In this document: piece by piece, positions 62,502-64,000 of the stretch
How positions within the stretch are numbered: position 1 is the first letter of the stretch
Layout: each line of letters begins with the position of its first letter
Assembly: GCF_010731815.2 (NCBI RefSeq)
Contig: NZ_AP022593.1
Coordinates: 868,001 to 932,000, forward strand
Source: Mycolicibacterium arabiense
GTDB lineage: Bacteria > Actinomycetota > Actinomycetes > Mycobacteriales > Mycobacteriaceae
Direction of reading: 5' to 3'
DNA length: 64,000 nucleotides
Notes under the pieces: generated by a model
Told to the model about the DNA's origin: nothing
Databases searched by the model: none
The model's input: only the letters and a program-made list of their open reading frames with translations
Made by a program: the position numbers and the translations under genes

Positions 62502-63856
62502 AGGACTTCCCCACCGAGCCCGAACTCCGCAAGCGCAGCGGTGACGCGCTCGCGCAGAGCGGCCTTGGTGTTCTCCGACCCTGGCTGGTAGGCGACGATG
62601 GTCAGCGTCACCTTGCCGTCGATCCTCGCGCCGACCACCGTCAGCAGCCCCTGCCGCTCCTCGAGCACCCGGCGCGTGACGTGCTGGTCGATGCCGCGCA
62701 GCATCACCCGCTCGGCGACGGTCCCGTCCGGGCGGGCAACGTCGGTCGGCAGGTCACCGAGATTGGAGCACGACACGGGTTGTGCGGTGAAACCGAATGC
62801 GAGGTCGGCCGATTGGCGTACGGCAACCTTCGGGATGAACGGGGTCAGCGGCAGCAACTCGAACGTCGTGTCCGGTTCTTCGCGCATCACTTGAAGAGCC
62901 TGCCGGATCGCGGTTCGCGTCTCGGACAGGTCCTTGGTGACGTAGGTGGGGTCGGCGCGCACGTAGGCCAGCGTGACCGCGTTGGCACGGGTGTCCTCGA
63001 GCGTGCGGTCGTTGATCGGGACGATCAATCCGACCGTGCCGTCGTCGGCGAGTTCCCTGCCCTGCAGGATGGCCAGCCGCGCTGCCACGCCTGCCAGCAT
63101 CGAGTGGCTGTTGCCGCCCAGCTCGGCGGCGCGGGCATCCCAGTCCTCGAGGGGAACGAACGCCGACACGACCGGCACCACGACCGGGGTGTCCGGGTGG
63201 CGCTGCGCGGGCTTCTGCTTGGACGCGCCCGCGGACTCCTTGCGCCTGCCGTTGAGGAACTTGGCGGCGGCGACCAGCGTCCGCCCCAGTTGCGGTGCGT
63301 CCCGTGCGGTTTGGCGTAGATCCTCGAGGATCGCCGCGCGCCTCGCCCGCGATCGGGGTGGCGGATACCCGAGGTCGCGACGGGTGCCCGCCACCGCCTC
63401 GAAGACCGCGAGCAATGCGGCGCCACCGTCACCGATGCAGTGCGATCCGACCAGGCTCACCGCAGTCGACCCGTCGGTCATGGGCAGTACGCCCATGTGC
63501 CAGGCCGGTCCGTGTTCCGGATCGATGGGCCGCTGCGAGTGCTCGTCGAGCCAGTCGCTGAGTTCCGAGCGCGGCCGCGGTTCGGCGACCACCTCGAGCG
63601 GTGCCGCAGGACCGAGTGCGGCGACCCACCGGTGCCGACCGAACGGCAGCGGCGAGGGCTCGATCAGCCTGCCCGCCATGCCGTACCCGAAGTCCCGGTG
63701 GAATCGCCGGAGTTCGTCCCAGTCCACCGGATGGTCGTACACCCACACCATCTGCATGGCGGCGGCCTGCCCCGTGGCCCGCAGGCCAAGGAACAACGCC
63801 TGATCGACGAACTCGAGCAGATGGTCGGGCTGCTCCCGAGTCTGCGGAACCGACAT
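62498..63856 (-). CDS. Acyltransferase-like (WS/DGAT- or PapA-like) protein 2
   Basis: 452 residues. Paralog of the previous gene: EFVDQALFLGLRATGQ, LPFGRHRWVAA, SHCIGDGGAALLAV, VSCSNLGDLPTDV. The linker at about 205-225 is basic and low-complexity. ATG 63856, 2 nt after the stop of the truncated gene at the edge. Confidence 0.75.
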   Translation of the reverse strand: MSVPQTREQPDHLLEFVDQALFLGLRATGQAAAMQMVWVYDHPVDWDELRRFHRDFGYGMAGRLIEPSPLPFGRHRWVAALGPAAPLEVVAEPRPRSELSDWLDEHSQRPIDPEHGPAWHMGVLPMTDGSTAVSLVGSHCIGDGGAALLAVFEAVAGTRRDLGYPPPRSRARRAAILEDLRQTARDAPQLGRTLVAAAKFLNGRRKESAGASKQKPAQRHPDTPVVVPVVSAFVPLEDWDARAAELGGNSHSMLAGVAARLAILQGRELADDGTVGLIVPINDRTLEDTRANAVTLAYVRADPTYVTKDLSETRTAIRQALQVMREEPDTTFELLPLTPFIPKVAVRQSADLAFGFTAQPVSCSNLGDLPTDVARPDGTVAERVMLRGIDQHVTRRVLEERQGLLTVVGARIDGKVTLTIVAYQPGSENTKAALRERVTAALAEFGLGGEVL

Positions 63857-63858
63857 GC

Positions 63859-64000
63859 TCAGCTCTTGGCCGCCGGTACCGGTTCGCGGTCGCGGACACC
63901 GTTGTGGTGCTTGGAGTCTCCGTGACCCACGTGGCCACGGGTGCGGCCGTGCGCGGCGCCGTCGGCGACACCGACGTAGATGGCGGTCATCGCCTCGAGG
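63859..64000 (-). CDS. C-terminal end of an unknown protein, cut by the window
   Basis: 46 codons to the stop. Ends ...TAIYVGVADGAAHGRTRG then HVGHGDSKHHNGVRDREP, a His/Gly-rich hydrophilic tail. Same strand and spacing as the acyltransferase pair, so probably their operon's upstream gene. Not recognised. Confidence 0.55.
   Translation of the reverse strand, partial: LEAMTAIYVGVADGAAHGRTRGHVGHGDSKHHNGVRDREPVPAAKS

Noticed and set aside
46161..64000. Genomic island bounded by integrase or tRNA
   Set aside because: The content is accessory-like, but no integrase, transposase, attachment repeat or tRNA was found, and base composition stays near that of the rest of the window.

Overview
The window is high-GC, tightly packed actinobacterial chromosome. 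Gene content and order point to a member of the Mycobacteriaceae, most likely an environmental (Mycolicibacterium-like) species. From recalled knowledge of M. tuberculosis, positions 1-45,900 follow the block Rv1606 to Rv1536 in inverted orientation: hisI-F-impA-A-H-B-C-D, nadC-B-A, nrtR, the Rv1592c lipase, Rv1591, Rv1590 (bsaP), bioB, bioD-F-A, Rv1565c, treX-Y-Z, ilvA, dnaE1, rluD-like, lspA, ansA, dinX, ileS. No rRNA, tRNA, CRISPR array, prophage or insertion sequence was seen.

Layout. 1-6,225 is the histidine operon on the minus strand, with most junctions overlapping as ATGA or GTGA. 6,270-8,851 holds accessory plus-strand genes: a Ddn-like nitroreductase, a LysE-type exporter and a PGRS-like glycine-rich secreted protein without a PE domain. 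8,855-13,131 is the de novo NAD operon nadA-B-C and its divergent Nudix regulator NrtR, with a perfect inverted repeat between them. 13,166-20,759 carries a secretory-type lipase and two linked biotin blocks (bioB-bsaP-DUF2567 and bioA-F-D-ligase) around a TetR regulator, probably BioQ; two matching boxes lie at the biotin promoters. 20,839-29,237 holds an envelope acyltransferase and the trehalose-from-glycogen operon treX-treY-treZ. 29,310-42,753 holds ilvA, dnaE1 with an upstream TetR gene, rarD, an RluA-family synthase, lspA, ansA, dinX, a small S4 protein and an acyltransferase-like protein. 42,757-46,110 is ileS with an upstream T-box leader carrying an isoleucine AUC specifier.

46,161-64,000 is an accessory region where species-specific surface-lipid genes sit beside ileS, comparable to the lipooligosaccharide-type locus near Rv1520-Rv1529 of M. 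tuberculosis. It contains a regulator/7-TM pair, a fatty-acyl-AMP ligase followed directly by a DrrABC-type exporter, two sugar-handling transferases with a UDP-glucose dehydrogenase, an MmpL transporter, a GPL-type GT1 glycosyltransferase and two tandem acyltransferase-like proteins; a third copy is at 41,425. No polyketide synthase or NRPS is visible here. I infer a glycolipid or acylated-glycan assembly and export cluster that continues to the right.

Several genes have a TANNNT -10 element placed 6-7 nt before the start codon and no ribosome binding site, the arrangement of leaderless mycobacterial transcripts; this decided several starts.
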